64,000 bases of DNA from CAZDDB01 sp963843285 (GCA_963843285.1 CAWJJO010000004.1:62001-126000); one strand, 5' to 3'; numbered from the stretch's first letter, positions 18,531-26,382 are shown. The notes: generated from the letters alone by a model not told the origin. A program made the numbers and translations.

Positions 18531-18583
18531 TGGAGCGCAGGCTTCCAGCCTGCATTATGCGTCGCAGGCATCTTGCCTGCGCC
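18531..18583. repeat. REP-like palindromic repeat, family A
   Basis: TGGAGCGCAGGCTTCCAGCC then TGCATTATGCG and TCGCAGGCATCTTGCCTGCG: two adjacent palindromic units between convergent genes. Confidence 0.85.
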
Positions 18584-18589
18584 TGAAAA

Positions 18590-19096
18590 TCACGCAAACG
18601 GATTCATATCTGCGCTTCGTCCGTAAGTCACAGGCAATGGAATATCCAGCAACCGCAGATAAACCGTAAGCTGACCGCGGTGATGATACCAGTGATTCAG
18701 CAATATTGTTCGAGCTACGCCGGCGCGGGGGATTGTAAAGATTTCCTGTTCTCCTTTGCTGAGTCTCCATGGAAAGTCGGCTTTCTGTTGATCCCAATCA
18801 CCAAGAACCTGCTTCGCGCGACTCAACCCTGTTTCCAGAGATGTAAGAATCTCATCCGTGGTTTTCGGCTGCGGGGGGGCAAAGTTTGCTTTCGTGGCAT
18901 CGAAACCATCGGTCAACAGCAGGTTGGAAACACTGCCCGGAATCGAAGCAACATGCATAGCCAGTTGCCCGAGCGACATCGATTTCTGATGCGGTCTCCA
19001 CTCCAAATGATCCGACGGCACCAGCTTCAAAAGACGGCGCAAGGAAACCGCTTCCTGCTCCAGTTCCTGAATCATACCTTGAACGCGATCCATCAT
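18590..19096 (-). CDS. DinB-superfamily (metal-dependent four-helix bundle) protein
   Basis: The protein has 168 residues (167 if the second Met is used). The metal ligands are spaced as in DinB/YfiT proteins: His in LGQLAMHVASIPG and the pair in LLNHWYHHRGQLTVYLRLL, a signature near the C-terminus. Proteins of this fold include thiol-dependent transferases (bacillithiol or mycothiol S-transferases) and many of unknown role. The promoter is unusually clear: TTGACA and TACTAT with 17-bp spacing on the minus strand, the -10 lying inside a palindrome shared with the divergent TetR gene, so TetR repression is likely. Confidence 0.88.
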   Translation of the reverse strand: MMDRVQGMIQELEQEAVSLRRLLKLVPSDHLEWRPHQKSMSLGQLAMHVASIPGSVSNLLLTDGFDATKANFAPPQPKTTDEILTSLETGLSRAKQVLGDWDQQKADFPWRLSKGEQEIFTIPRAGVARTILLNHWYHHRGQLTVYLRLLDIPLPVTYGRSADMNPFA

Positions 19097-19117
19097 GATC
19101 CTCCTTCTCCTAGAAAA

Positions 19118-19133
19118 TGTACTAAATAGTACA
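19118..19133. promoter_or_regulatory. Palindromic operator between dinB-like and tetR genes
   Basis: TGTACTA-AA-TAGTACA is a perfect 7+7 bp inverted repeat. It covers the -10 hexamer of the DinB-like gene's promoter, and a half-like GGTACAATA lies just before the TetR start. It is the probable binding site of the adjacent TetR regulator. Confidence 0.75.
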
Positions 19134-19154
19134 ATATCATTTACCAGCTGTCAA
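19126..19154 (-). promoter_or_regulatory. Sigma-70 promoter of the DinB-like gene
   Basis: Minus strand: TTGACA (19154-19149), 17-bp spacer, TACTAT (19131-19126). The -35 is a perfect match and the -10 overlaps the operator palindrome. Confidence 0.7.
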
Positions 19155-19200
19155 CAGATAAAAACAGATATTTTGATCTTTATGGTACAATAGAGTATAA

Positions 19201-19806
19201 ATGAAAGGGCAACTCGACACAAAGGACCGGATGATTGCGGCGGCGCTGGAATTATTTCATCGGCAGGGAATTCATGCTACCACCGTCGATCAGGTCCTGG
19301 AAAAATCAGACACTGGAAAAAGCCAGTTTTACCACTACTTCAAAAACAAAGAGGGGTTGATTCATTCCGTGCTGGTTGTTTTTTACAACCGGTTAAAATC
19401 GAATGGCAATCCTGTCCGAACAAGAATTCAGTCGTGGGAAGACCTGGAACAATGGTTCCAATCTTTCATAGATTTCCAGAAATCGGTTCGTTGGACTCTG
19501 AGCTGCCCGGTCGGAACCATCGGAAGCGATCTGACCGGGGATCAGGAATTGCTGCGTCAAGATGTTCGTCTGATTTTTGAATTTGCAAAAGGATCTCTCA
19601 CCGATTTCTTTTCTATGATGAAAGGACGCGGCGAATTGCCCGCCGATGCGAATGCCGATACGCTGGCAGACTTCTGTTTCACAATCATGCAAGGCGGATT
19701 GCTGGTATCCAAAATCAAACGGGAAAGCGCGCCGTTTGAAAACTCCGTGGCCCACGCGCTCCGTTATTTACATTCTCTGCGGCAGAGCGGTAAAGATCAT
19801 CTCTAA
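19201..19806 (+). CDS. TetR/AcrR-family transcriptional regulator
   Basis: The protein has 201 residues. The N-terminal HTH reads DRMIAAALELFHRQGIHATTVDQVLEKSDTGKSQFYHYFKNKEGLIHSVL, and the C-terminal ligand domain contains LSCPVGTIGSDLTG, seen in TetR regulators of the AcrR/YcdC group. A -10-like TACAAT (19186-19191) lies only 9 bp before the ATG and no ribosome site is visible, so the transcript may be leaderless or the start misplaced. It is divergent from the DinB-like gene, with the shared operator at 19118-19133 suggesting that it controls both. Confidence 0.9.
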   Translation: MKGQLDTKDRMIAAALELFHRQGIHATTVDQVLEKSDTGKSQFYHYFKNKEGLIHSVLVVFYNRLKSNGNPVRTRIQSWEDLEQWFQSFIDFQKSVRWTLSCPVGTIGSDLTGDQELLRQDVRLIFEFAKGSLTDFFSMMKGRGELPADANADTLADFCFTIMQGGLLVSKIKRESAPFENSVAHALRYLHSLRQSGKDHL

Positions 19807-19819
19807 AAGTATAGGAGCT

Positions 19820-19955
19820 GGCGGGCGTCCCTGCCCGCCGGTACGAGATGCGATCACTTGTTGCGGGCACGGAGGCCCGCAGTCTTCAAATCTTTGAAAG
19901 TGAGGCCCGCAGTCTCCAGAGCAGGCCAAGAGGCCTGCGGCCCATAATTCAGGCG
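19820..19955. repeat. Family B repeat followed by the left half of a family A REP
   Basis: GCGGGCGTCCCTGCCCGCC, GGTACGAGATGCGATCACTT and GCGGGCACGGAGGCCCGC form successive hairpins; the first 70 bp recur almost exactly at 23060-23132. GCCTGCGGCCCATAATTCAG then GCG (to 19955) is the left half of a family A unit interrupted by the IS110 element; the right half resumes at 21583. Confidence 0.8.
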
Positions 19956-20059
19956 AGCTTTCAAGTTTATCTTGAAACTTTTGTACTTTGATGAAACTGC
20001 AAAATAATCCACCTGTGTCATTTCATTTATACTTCTTGCTGTTCGTCCAGACAAGCTAA

Positions 20060-20220
20060 AACCGCGGCGTCACTGGTGCTTAGAAGCCCGTAGGCGAGCA
20101 TGGTTCCGCTGATTTTGCTTTGTACACTGGTGGAGTTTAACTACCCCGTTTAGAAGAATTGTTTTGTTGGCGATCAGCGGGTCTTGGACGAGCCCAATCG
20201 CATCACTTTTAGGAGCAAAG
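20060..20220 (+). ncRNA. Putative bridge RNA region of the IS110 element
   Basis: IS110-group elements carry a structured guide RNA in the left-end leader. This stretch has hairpin potential (CCGCTGAT 20106-20113 with ATCAGCGG 20173-20180; GGTGG...CTACC 20129-20145). It also carries segments identical to the junctions: AGGCGAGC (20092-20099) equals the left target/left end at 19951-19958, and CTTAGAAG (20079-20086) plus TTAGAAGA (20150-20157) match the right end at 21575-21582. Borders are approximate and expression is inferred. Confidence 0.5.
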
Positions 20221-21579
20221 ATGAAAAAGAACTCGTCCAAAAAGATTAAACCTACACCACCGCTGACTACGGTCAACCCGGATGCCGCCGGAGTCGACAT
20301 AGGTTCTATCGAAATTTATGTTTGCGTACCAGCAGACCGTGATCCGCAATTCGTCAGACATTTCCCTACCTTCACTTCTGACCTTCGCCAAATCGCAGAT
20401 TGGTTAAAAGTCTGTAAGATTAAAACCATTGCAATGGAATCCACCGGAATTTACTGGATTCCATTATACGAAATTCTTGTTGAATCTGGCTTTGAAGTTC
20501 ATCTTGTGAATCCAAGAGACCTGAAACGTCCAAAGAAAACCGACGTTTCTGATTGTCAGTGGCTACAGCAAATGCACAGTTATGGTTTATTAAAATCCTC
20601 CTTCCGTCCAGCCGATCAGGTTTGTGTCCTCCGTAGTTTCATTCGTCATCGATCCACTATAATCCGCTACCGAAGCTCTCACATCCTCCACATGCAGAAG
20701 GCACTTCATCAAATGAATTTGCAACTTGATAATGTAATCAGTGACATTACAGGAATAACAGGGATGCAGATCATTCGATCGATCGTAGCAGGCAATCGTG
20801 ACGCCTCTTCTTTAGCCAAGTTCCGAGATCACCGCTGCCGAAGCACCGAAAAAGAAATCCAAAAATCACTCGAAGGAAATTATCGTTCGGAACACGTGTT
20901 CACATTAAAACAGTCATTGCAATTTTATGACTTTTACACGCAACAACTCATCGATTGCGATGCTGAAATAGAAAGAATCTATTGTCAGATGGCTGCCAAT
21001 TGCCCCGGAACTTACAAGTTGCCTCACAATTTTAAAAAAGCAAACAAAGATAAAAATACCCCGAGTTACGATCTACAAAGCCATCTTTTCCGGTCTTATG
21101 GCATTGATCTTACTCAGATTGACGGAATCAGTTCTCTGACAGCTCAAACAATCTTCAGTGAACTTGGGGATGATTTGTCCCGTTTTCCAACCGTCAAACA
21201 ATTTACTCGCTGGCTTTCACTTTCTCCCAACAACCGGATCAGTGGCAACAAAATTCTTGATCGCAAAACACTTCCTGGTCGCAATCGCACTGCCCAAGCT
21301 CTACTCATTGCAGCCAATAGCCTGCATCACTCAAAGTCTCCACTGGGCGATTATTATCGAAAAATGCGCACCCTACATGGTCCTATTAAAACAAACGTAA
21401 TTTGCGCACATAAGCTCGCTCGACTTATCTATTTCTTAATCACACGAAAATCCCAATTCGACCCTACATTGATAGCCACTCAGCAGCAAAAAGATAAGGA
21501 GCGCTCAGTCAAAAGCTTAATCAAAAAAGCCAGACGTTATGGCTTTCTACTCGTGCCTCTCCCGACGGCAGTTACTTAG
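20221..21579 (+). CDS. IS110-family transposase (DEDD recombinase)
   Basis: The protein has 452 residues. ATG at 20221 is chosen because GGAGCAAAG precedes it; an earlier in-frame ATG at 20164 lies in the presumed guide-RNA region. The N-terminal RuvC-like DEDD domain shows DAAGVDIGS (first Asp), IAMESTGIYW (Glu) and KTDVSDCQWL (two Asp). The C-terminal Tnp_20 domain (about 290-400) contains QIDGISSLTAQTIFSELG and FTRWLSLSPNNRISGNK. The gene is intact and appears functional. Codon use is more A/T-rich than in its neighbours, consistent with recent arrival. Confidence 0.95.
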   Translation: MKKNSSKKIKPTPPLTTVNPDAAGVDIGSIEIYVCVPADRDPQFVRHFPTFTSDLRQIADWLKVCKIKTIAMESTGIYWIPLYEILVESGFEVHLVNPRDLKRPKKTDVSDCQWLQQMHSYGLLKSSFRPADQVCVLRSFIRHRSTIIRYRSSHILHMQKALHQMNLQLDNVISDITGITGMQIIRSIVAGNRDASSLAKFRDHRCRSTEKEIQKSLEGNYRSEHVFTLKQSLQFYDFYTQQLIDCDAEIERIYCQMAANCPGTYKLPHNFKKANKDKNTPSYDLQSHLFRSYGIDLTQIDGISSLTAQTIFSELGDDLSRFPTVKQFTRWLSLSPNNRISGNKILDRKTLPGRNRTAQALLIAANSLHHSKSPLGDYYRKMRTLHGPIKTNVICAHKLARLIYFLITRKSQFDPTLIATQQQKDKERSVKSLIKKARRYGFLLVPLPTAVT

Positions 21580-21582
21580 AAG

Positions 21583-21596
21583 ACGCCTGCGCTCCA
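21583..21596. repeat. Right half of the interrupted family A REP
   Basis: ACGCCTGCGCTCCA follows the IS right border and completes the palindrome begun before 19956. Confidence 0.75.
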
Positions 21597-21600
21597 AATG

Positions 21601-22572
21601 CTAGTTGAATTGGACTTGGGATTGCAATGGATTACTGAGGTTTCCTGCAGAATCTTGCAGCTGGATCGAAAGCGTGCAATTCCCTTTGGGCATCAACGCC
21701 GGATTGAAAATTCCGTGTACAACGATGCTTCCGGCGTCGTCTTTCCTTTCAATCGAGGATGCTTTACGCCGGGAAGAGATTCCCTGGCCCCCGCAATCAA
21801 CGTCCATCTGGATAAGAACATCCTCTTTTAGATTCCCTTTGGAATCCTGCGCCTGAAACGTAAATTCTTGCGGTGCAGTGCCGGAAACCGTTGCCGGAAC
21901 ATGCAAATTGGAAATCTTGAGAGTCAGTGAGCTTCGCGGACCTGAAGGTGGCGCAGAAGTAACACTGGACGGTGCCAGGGAACAGCATTCGGGTTGTTGA
22001 GCTGCCTGGTCTCCGGGGATATCGGCCGCGCCCAGATACTCGTTTTGTGGACCGTCATTTCTTACTTCTGCGGTTGCGCTATCAGTCTCAGGATTCTTCG
22101 CGAATATTTCGACAGCGCGATCAAATGACTCCCGGCTGTAGTATCCAACGCTGCGAATCTTGCTGGAGTCGGAAGCAGAATATATCAATGCGATGAAATA
22201 AGGATTACCAAAGTATTCGATCCGCATCGTTTTTGTCGAACCCGAGGCGCTCGCTTTTTCCGGAAGTTTCATCGATGCGATCATGTCGGAACGTGTCACC
22301 GTGTCAGAAAGAAGCAATTCGAGCCGGTCCACGATCGAAGTGCCTTTGTGATACTGCACATACACTTTTGGACCACCGGATTTAGATCCATACTCGACGA
22401 GCGTATCGCTGATCTCTTTTAGGGGATTGCCGAGCACTTCTTCCGCTTCGGTTCGATTGGTTCGACCCGGTTCCACACTCTTGTATGCGGTTTCCGCATA
22501 GGAACCGTGAGCGATGGCCAGGATCAGAACACAAACACAGATGCCGTCACGAAATATCATTCCCAACCTCAT
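21601..22572 (-). CDS. Exported protein with BamE/SmpA-like N-terminal part and Ig-like C-terminal part, unknown function
   Basis: The protein has 323 residues and a signal peptide (GICVCVLILAIAHGSYA). Residues about 28-110 (SVEPGRTNRTEAEEVLGNPLKEISDTLVEY) resemble the small two-helix domains that carry a G-x-T-x-x-E-V-x-x-x-L-G-x-P motif, as in SmpA/BamE. A low-complexity Pro/Ser linker with a Cys pair (QQPECCSLAPSS) leads to a C-terminal beta domain (LTLKISNLHVPATVSGTAPQ and so on) of bacterial Ig-like appearance. An in-frame ATG at 22560 is an alternative start. Expected in the periplasm or outer membrane. The fold suggestions are tentative. Confidence 0.65.
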   Translation of the reverse strand: MRLGMIFRDGICVCVLILAIAHGSYAETAYKSVEPGRTNRTEAEEVLGNPLKEISDTLVEYGSKSGGPKVYVQYHKGTSIVDRLELLLSDTVTRSDMIASMKLPEKASASGSTKTMRIEYFGNPYFIALIYSASDSSKIRSVGYYSRESFDRAVEIFAKNPETDSATAEVRNDGPQNEYLGAADIPGDQAAQQPECCSLAPSSVTSAPPSGPRSSLTLKISNLHVPATVSGTAPQEFTFQAQDSKGNLKEDVLIQMDVDCGGQGISSRRKASSIERKDDAGSIVVHGIFNPALMPKGNCTLSIQLQDSAGNLSNPLQSQVQFN

Positions 22573-22582
22573 TTCTGGATGC

Positions 22583-22634
22583 TGGTAGGGGCGACGCCCT
22601 CATTTGCGGGCGGGGACAAGCCCCGCCCCTACCA
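22583..22634. repeat. Family C palindromic repeat
   Basis: GGTAGGGGCGACGCCCTCAT then GGGCGGGGACAAGCCCCGCC and CCTACCA. Same unit as at 15693-15738. Confidence 0.75.
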
Positions 22635-22662
22635 CATCCCGAAATTATGGCAAGAAAGTGTA

Positions 22663-23045
22663 ATGCAGGCAACGTTCATCTTCTATGCGGGTGTGATCGC
22701 GCTTGGATTCGCCACTCTGGAAAACGTTCTGTATTATGGCGGCACATACATTCAAAGTGGTTTTTCCGGTATGCTGAGAAATGTTTTTGATCGCGGATTG
22801 CTCGCTCGTTTTTCTCATGCGTTGTTCATGCAGTGGGAGGTGTAGGTTATTACATCGCGTATTTGATGGTTTGGGTTCCGCTGTTTCTCATCTTTCTCGC
22901 AGGGGTCCTTTTCGTTGCGAAGCGGGAGCGAGACGTCATCAAGAAGATTGTAGAGTCGGCTGAAAAAGAAGGGAGCCGGACAATCAGTCTGCCCAGGATT
23001 CCGAGATTTCAGGCTGAAGTGAAAGATCTACAAGGCCAGATCTAA
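22663..23045 (+). pseudogene. PrsW-family intramembrane metalloprotease remnant, truncated and frameshifted
   Basis: The first frame (to 22845) reads FYAGVIALGFATLENVLYYG and then LARFSHALFMQWEV, carrying the E-N and H-A-L-F motifs of PrsW-like CPBP/Abi-related membrane proteases. The sequence continues one frame over from about 22833 as GGVGYYIAYLMVWVPLFLIF and ends in a basic cytoplasmic tail. The N-terminal helices with the first EE-type motif are missing; a family C repeat occupies that place. Truncation plus frameshift indicates a decayed gene. Family assignment is fairly good, but the exact left border is a guess. Confidence 0.65.
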
Positions 23046-23059
23046 AGTTCCATTTTGGA

Positions 23060-23132
23060 GTCGGAGGGCGTCCCTGCCCGCCGGTACGAGATGCGGTCAC
23101 TTGTTGCGGGCACGGAGGTTCGCAGTCTCCAG
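23060..23132. repeat. Family B repeat
   Basis: GGAGGGCGTCCCTGCCCGCC, GGTACGAGATGCGGTCACTT and GCGGGCACGGAGGTTCGCAG, nearly identical to 19820-19885. Confidence 0.8.
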
Positions 23133-23143
23133 GTTTAGTAGCC

Positions 23144-24394
23144 TTACTCTTTTTGAAGGGCGGGCGCCGGCTGTTTTGGCGAAACAGCGGGAGAAACGGA
23201 AACAGCTGTTTTTCCGAACGTCTGTTCGATCGCGTCGCGCATTTCCTGTACACTGCGAAACCGCCGGAACGGATCCTTTTCAAGAGCCTTTAGAATGACT
23301 GCGGTTACATCCTCCGGTACCTGCGGGTTGATCTCCCGCGGATCGGGCGGCGGATCTTTGAGCTGCTGAAATCCGACCGCGATCGGAGAATCGCCGGAAA
23401 ACGGAACGCGTCCGGTAAAGATCTCATAAAGAATAATGCCCAGCGAATAGATATCAGCGCGCTCGTCTACCTTCTTTCCCGCAACCTGTTCGGGAGCCAT
23501 GTACTCGGGGGTTCCAAGAATCAATCCCGTGGCGGTCATTCCCTCGGCATACGTGGACCGCGCCAGACCGAAGTCAATGATCTTGATGTGGTTCGCGGCA
23601 TTGATAATGATGTTGTGACTTTTCAAGTCGCGATGAATCACTCCCTGCGCATGCGCTGCCTGCAAACCATCGCATATTTGCAACACAATATTCTTGGCCT
23701 GGATCAACGAAAGCGCGCCGTTTCGTTTCACGTAGTCGCGAAGACTTGTGCCGGCGAAATATTCCATCGAAACGAAATGCAATCCGCTGGATTCCCCGAT
23801 ATCGAAAATCCGGATTACATTATTGTGGGAGATCCGGCGGGCAGAAGACACTTCGCGTTTGAGCCGTTCCACTGCATCCGGATCGTTGCCGAACAGCGGG
23901 GAGATGATTTTCAGCGCAACCTGCTCTTTGAGCTGCTTATCATAAGCCTGGTACACAATTCCCATTCCGCCGCGACCCAGCTCTTGCAAAACCTGATACC
24001 GCGATTCCAGGGCCGCCACCAGATGCATCAAGGTCGTGGGTGTCTGGCTGTTTCCGGGCTTCGAAGCGTCCATTGCCAGGCGCCCCGAACCCAGGCTTTT
24101 TTCAAGCTGCTGGTTCATTTCGGCATCCAGACGGCAAAGGAGGTTTTCCAGATTTTCCAGCCGTTCCTGAAGACGCCTGACATTCGCCGGTTCCACCGAA
24201 GGAACGGGAGGGCGCTCCACTTTCAGCTTCTCTTTTGCCAGCTCGTGGTGATACTTCATCCAGCGGAGGATGGCAAAGATCACGAAGATGACAACGATCG
24301 TTCCACCGGCAATCCCGAAAAGTGGAATGAGGTTGTCCAGCGCGATATTCGGATCGAACGGAATCAGAGGCATTTCCTGCGCGGGAAGATTCAT
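23144..24394 (-). CDS. Membrane-anchored Ser/Thr protein kinase with N-terminal helix and coiled coil
   Basis: The protein has 416 residues. An outward N-terminal tail is followed by one membrane helix (about 22-46, LIPLFGIAGGTIVVIFVIFAI), a predicted coiled coil (VRRLQERLENLENLLCRLDAEM, about 72-100), then the kinase domain (about 140-390) with GRGGMGIVYQAYD, VALKII, HRDLKSHNI, IDFGLARS and MAPEQV. The catalytic residues are complete. Unlike the other kinases of the window, the sensor part is N-terminal and short, and no TPR or propeller follows. The coiled coil, of phage-shock type appearance, may mediate dimerisation. It is divergent from the TetR gene at 24528. Confidence 0.92.
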   Translation of the reverse strand: MNLPAQEMPLIPFDPNIALDNLIPLFGIAGGTIVVIFVIFAILRWMKYHHELAKEKLKVERPPVPSVEPANVRRLQERLENLENLLCRLDAEMNQQLEKSLGSGRLAMDASKPGNSQTPTTLMHLVAALESRYQVLQELGRGGMGIVYQAYDKQLKEQVALKIISPLFGNDPDAVERLKREVSSARRISHNNVIRIFDIGESSGLHFVSMEYFAGTSLRDYVKRNGALSLIQAKNIVLQICDGLQAAHAQGVIHRDLKSHNIIINAANHIKIIDFGLARSTYAEGMTATGLILGTPEYMAPEQVAGKKVDERADIYSLGIILYEIFTGRVPFSGDSPIAVGFQQLKDPPPDPREINPQVPEDVTAVILKALEKDPFRRFRSVQEMRDAIEQTFGKTAVSVSPAVSPKQPAPALQKE

Positions 24395-24494
24395 GCCCCC
24401 ATTTTATCAGAACATATCAGCGGGTGGATTTCCCCTCCTTATCCGACAATCTCTGCGCGGTCTTCCGCAACGCCCGGGGCGACTTGACAGTTCA

Positions 24495-24523
24495 ATATGA
24501 CCAAAACTATATTTTGGTCATAT
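24495..24523. promoter_or_regulatory. Operator palindrome of the TetR gene at 24528
   Basis: ATATGACCAAAA-CTATA-TTTTGGTCATAT is a perfect 12+12 bp inverted repeat with a 5-bp centre. TTGACA at 24484-24489 and TATATT at 24508-24513 (18-bp spacing) form a promoter whose -10 lies in the palindrome, four bases before the TetR start codon: classic autorepression. Confidence 0.85.
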
Positions 24524-24527
24524 TATC

Positions 24528-25163
24528 ATGAGACAGATTGCGCGGCGTGAAGACATCCGGGATTTGATTTTAGATGGGGTAGACGTTCTTCTTGCGCGAT
24601 ATGGCTATAAGAAAATGACGATGGAGGATCTGGCTCAACAGGTCGGAATTGGAAAAGGCACCATCTACCTCCATTTTCCAAGCAAGGAAGAATTGACCCT
24701 GGCTCACATCGATCGGATTGCTGAACGCCTTTTGCAGCAGCTCAAGCTGATTGCTGGGATGCCGGATCCACCTGAAGAAAAAATCCGGAAGATGCTTGCA
24801 ACGCGGGTGTTGTTCCGCTTCGATAGCGTTTCGCATTACTCGCAGAACCTGAACGATCTGTTATCTTCTCTTCGAAAAGACCTGCTGACCCGGCGCGAGC
24901 AGCATTTTGAAAAAGAAGCGGAAGCGCTTGCAGCTGTGCTGGAAGAAGGCAAGAAAACGGGCAAGTTCGGACACCGGAACAGTTTGATTACAGCTCAGGT
25001 GCTTGCCTGGTGCACAAACTCTCTGCTTCCCTTCAGTTTGTCACCACGGGAACTGGGCAAACGTGAAGAGATGGAAAAAAGAGTCTCAGAAATAGCGGAG
25101 TTGCTTCTTACGGGTTTGATCAAGCGAGCGGGAACTACTCCAACTTTGCGCCGTCACCTCTGA
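24528..25163 (+). CDS. TetR/AcrR-family transcriptional regulator
   Basis: The protein has 211 residues. The HTH reads DIRDLILDGVDVLLARYGYKKMTMEDLAQQVGIGKGTIYLHFPSKEELTLAHI. The C-terminal helical ligand domain (about 75-200) is not assignable to a known effector. The start codon follows directly on a perfect 24-bp palindrome that overlaps the promoter -10, so the gene is very probably autorepressed. The divergent kinase gene at 24394 could also be under this operator. No transporter or oxidoreductase gene is adjacent to suggest the ligand. Confidence 0.92.
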   Translation: MRQIARREDIRDLILDGVDVLLARYGYKKMTMEDLAQQVGIGKGTIYLHFPSKEELTLAHIDRIAERLLQQLKLIAGMPDPPEEKIRKMLATRVLFRFDSVSHYSQNLNDLLSSLRKDLLTRREQHFEKEAEALAAVLEEGKKTGKFGHRNSLITAQVLAWCTNSLLPFSLSPRELGKREEMEKRVSEIAELLLTGLIKRAGTTPTLRRHL

Positions 25164-25210
25164 TCAGCTTTCCGCCATTGATCACGCGCGCGTAAAAACC
25201 CCACCACTGC

Positions 25211-25582
25211 TTACGCCGTCTTTGCCATGTACTGAGCGTCTCCAAAACCAAGGATCAGATAGAAGATAAACGGCAAGAAAACTAAACCCAATGCGAACCC
25301 GGTACCTTTTCCGAAATTCTGCGCAATGGAGATGCTAACGAGAATGCCAACAACCAGGTTCACCAGGGGAATCAAAAACAGGATGAACCACCATGCCGGC
25401 TTTCCTGCAATCTCCAGCAATACAATTATGTTGTATATCGGAATGAGGCAGGCCCATCCCGGTTTTCCTGCTTTGGTGAATACTTTCCAGAGCGCTGCCA
25501 CAATCAGAATTAAGCAGACGCACCAGACAATCAGAAAAGCGCCGCCAAACATCGCACCTAATGGACTTCCTTGATCTTCCAT
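25211..25582 (-). CDS. DUF5684-type small membrane protein
   Basis: The protein has 123 residues and four hydrophobic segments: FLIVWCVCLILIVAALW, WACLIPIYNIIVLLEIAG, WFILFLIPLVNLVVGILVSI and LGLVFLPFIFYLILGF. The conserved core KAGKPGWACLIPIYN...GKPAWW is the DUF5684 hallmark. Function is unknown; in some proteins this domain is fused to signal-peptidase-like sequences. GGAGGAAGAACC before the ATG gives a good ribosome site. It is convergent with the TetR gene. Confidence 0.85.
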   Translation of the reverse strand: MEDQGSPLGAMFGGAFLIVWCVCLILIVAALWKVFTKAGKPGWACLIPIYNIIVLLEIAGKPAWWFILFLIPLVNLVVGILVSISIAQNFGKGTGFALGLVFLPFIFYLILGFGDAQYMAKTA

Positions 25583-25867
25583 GGTTCTTCCTCCTTCCGC
25601 GCTCTTATCTTAGCAGTTCCTAGTGGAGATTCCAGCGAGTCCGAAACAGAGTCCCGACAAGATTCTTGTGACTTGCATAATAACCGCCCCCACGTCGTGG
25701 GCTGGGCTCAAGGACAGCCTGTCTGTAGCGATTTCGACGACATACCGACGGGTGTTCTATTGTGGCAAGCCACTGCACTAACTGTTTATCTTTATGTATA
25801 GGAGGTTTTCTGAGATCCATTGCAAGGAATGACCTTCCGATGCGACTGATGTTCAGAGAGTCTGACA

Positions 25868-26350
25868 ATGAAGCTGATACGAAACGGTTATATCCGGGAC
25901 CGCTCGATGTTTCTCGCTGTTTCTTTTGGTCTCAAGATTCTGCGGGAAGGTCGCGAGCTGGACGAAGCCGTTCGGATTCCATCCACATACTATTCCGTAG
26001 ATGCCACGAAACTGCGGCGTCATCTTGTCAACAGAACGGGAATTCCATCAGCCAAGAAAAGACTTGTATGGCCGGAATGCACGATCTGCGGGAAAAACGG
26101 AAAAACCCGGCTTGCTGATTACGAAATCCGGACCGACAAGTACTATCCGGATCTTCGAAGAAGCTTTGAAGAAATGTACGGAAGACACCTGGATCCATTG
26201 ACACCCTATCTTTGCGAAGATTGTTATCGCAAACGCATGCAGCCGATCCAAAAACAATCGTTGTTTCCGACCGAATGGGAAGAAACAGCGGAACGAATCG
26301 ATCCACGCCGGTTTCAACCGCGCTCGAACATGGTCAGCAAAGCAAGCTGA
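25868..26350 (+). CDS. Hypothetical protein with a four-cysteine zinc-ribbon-like element
   Basis: The protein has 160 residues; I recognise no family. It contains two CxxC pairs, WPECTICGKNGK (about 75-85) and YLCEDCYRKR (about 117-125), about 40 residues apart, consistent with one zinc-binding treble-clef or ribbon. The N-terminal half is basic and helical. The 285-bp gap upstream (25583-25867) contains AGGAGGTTTTCTGAG at 25801 but no ATG to match it, so the start is uncertain. Composition resembles the neighbouring genes. Confidence 0.6.
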   Translation: MKLIRNGYIRDRSMFLAVSFGLKILREGRELDEAVRIPSTYYSVDATKLRRHLVNRTGIPSAKKRLVWPECTICGKNGKTRLADYEIRTDKYYPDLRRSFEEMYGRHLDPLTPYLCEDCYRKRMQPIQKQSLFPTEWEETAERIDPRRFQPRSNMVSKAS

Positions 26351-26358
26351 AAAATACT

Positions 26359-26382
26359 GCAGGCAAGATGCTTGCGCTCCAC
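26359..26382. repeat. Partial family A REP unit
   Basis: TGCAGGCAAGATGCTTGCGC then TCCA, a single unit between convergent genes. Confidence 0.6.

Larger units (their letters stand above)
19956..21580 (+). mobile_element. IS110-family insertion sequence inserted in the loop of a REP-like palindrome
   Basis: The element is about 1,625 bp. Its borders were inferred from the interrupted repeat: left flank CAGGCG-AG and right flank AG-ACGCCTGCGCTCC join to CAGGCG-AGA-CGCCTG, a family A palindrome whose loop variant also occurs at 28955-29007. AG is therefore the probable core dinucleotide, and there are no terminal inverted repeats, as in IS110. The transposase stop lies one base inside the right border, leaving all non-coding DNA (about 265 bp) at the left end, the IS110-group layout. 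Only one copy is present in the window. Confidence 0.82.

Noticed and set aside
19820..23132. Family B/A repeats around the IS as a CRISPR array
   Set aside because: Units are palindromic, unequal in spacing and not separated by uniform unique spacers; no cas genes are present.
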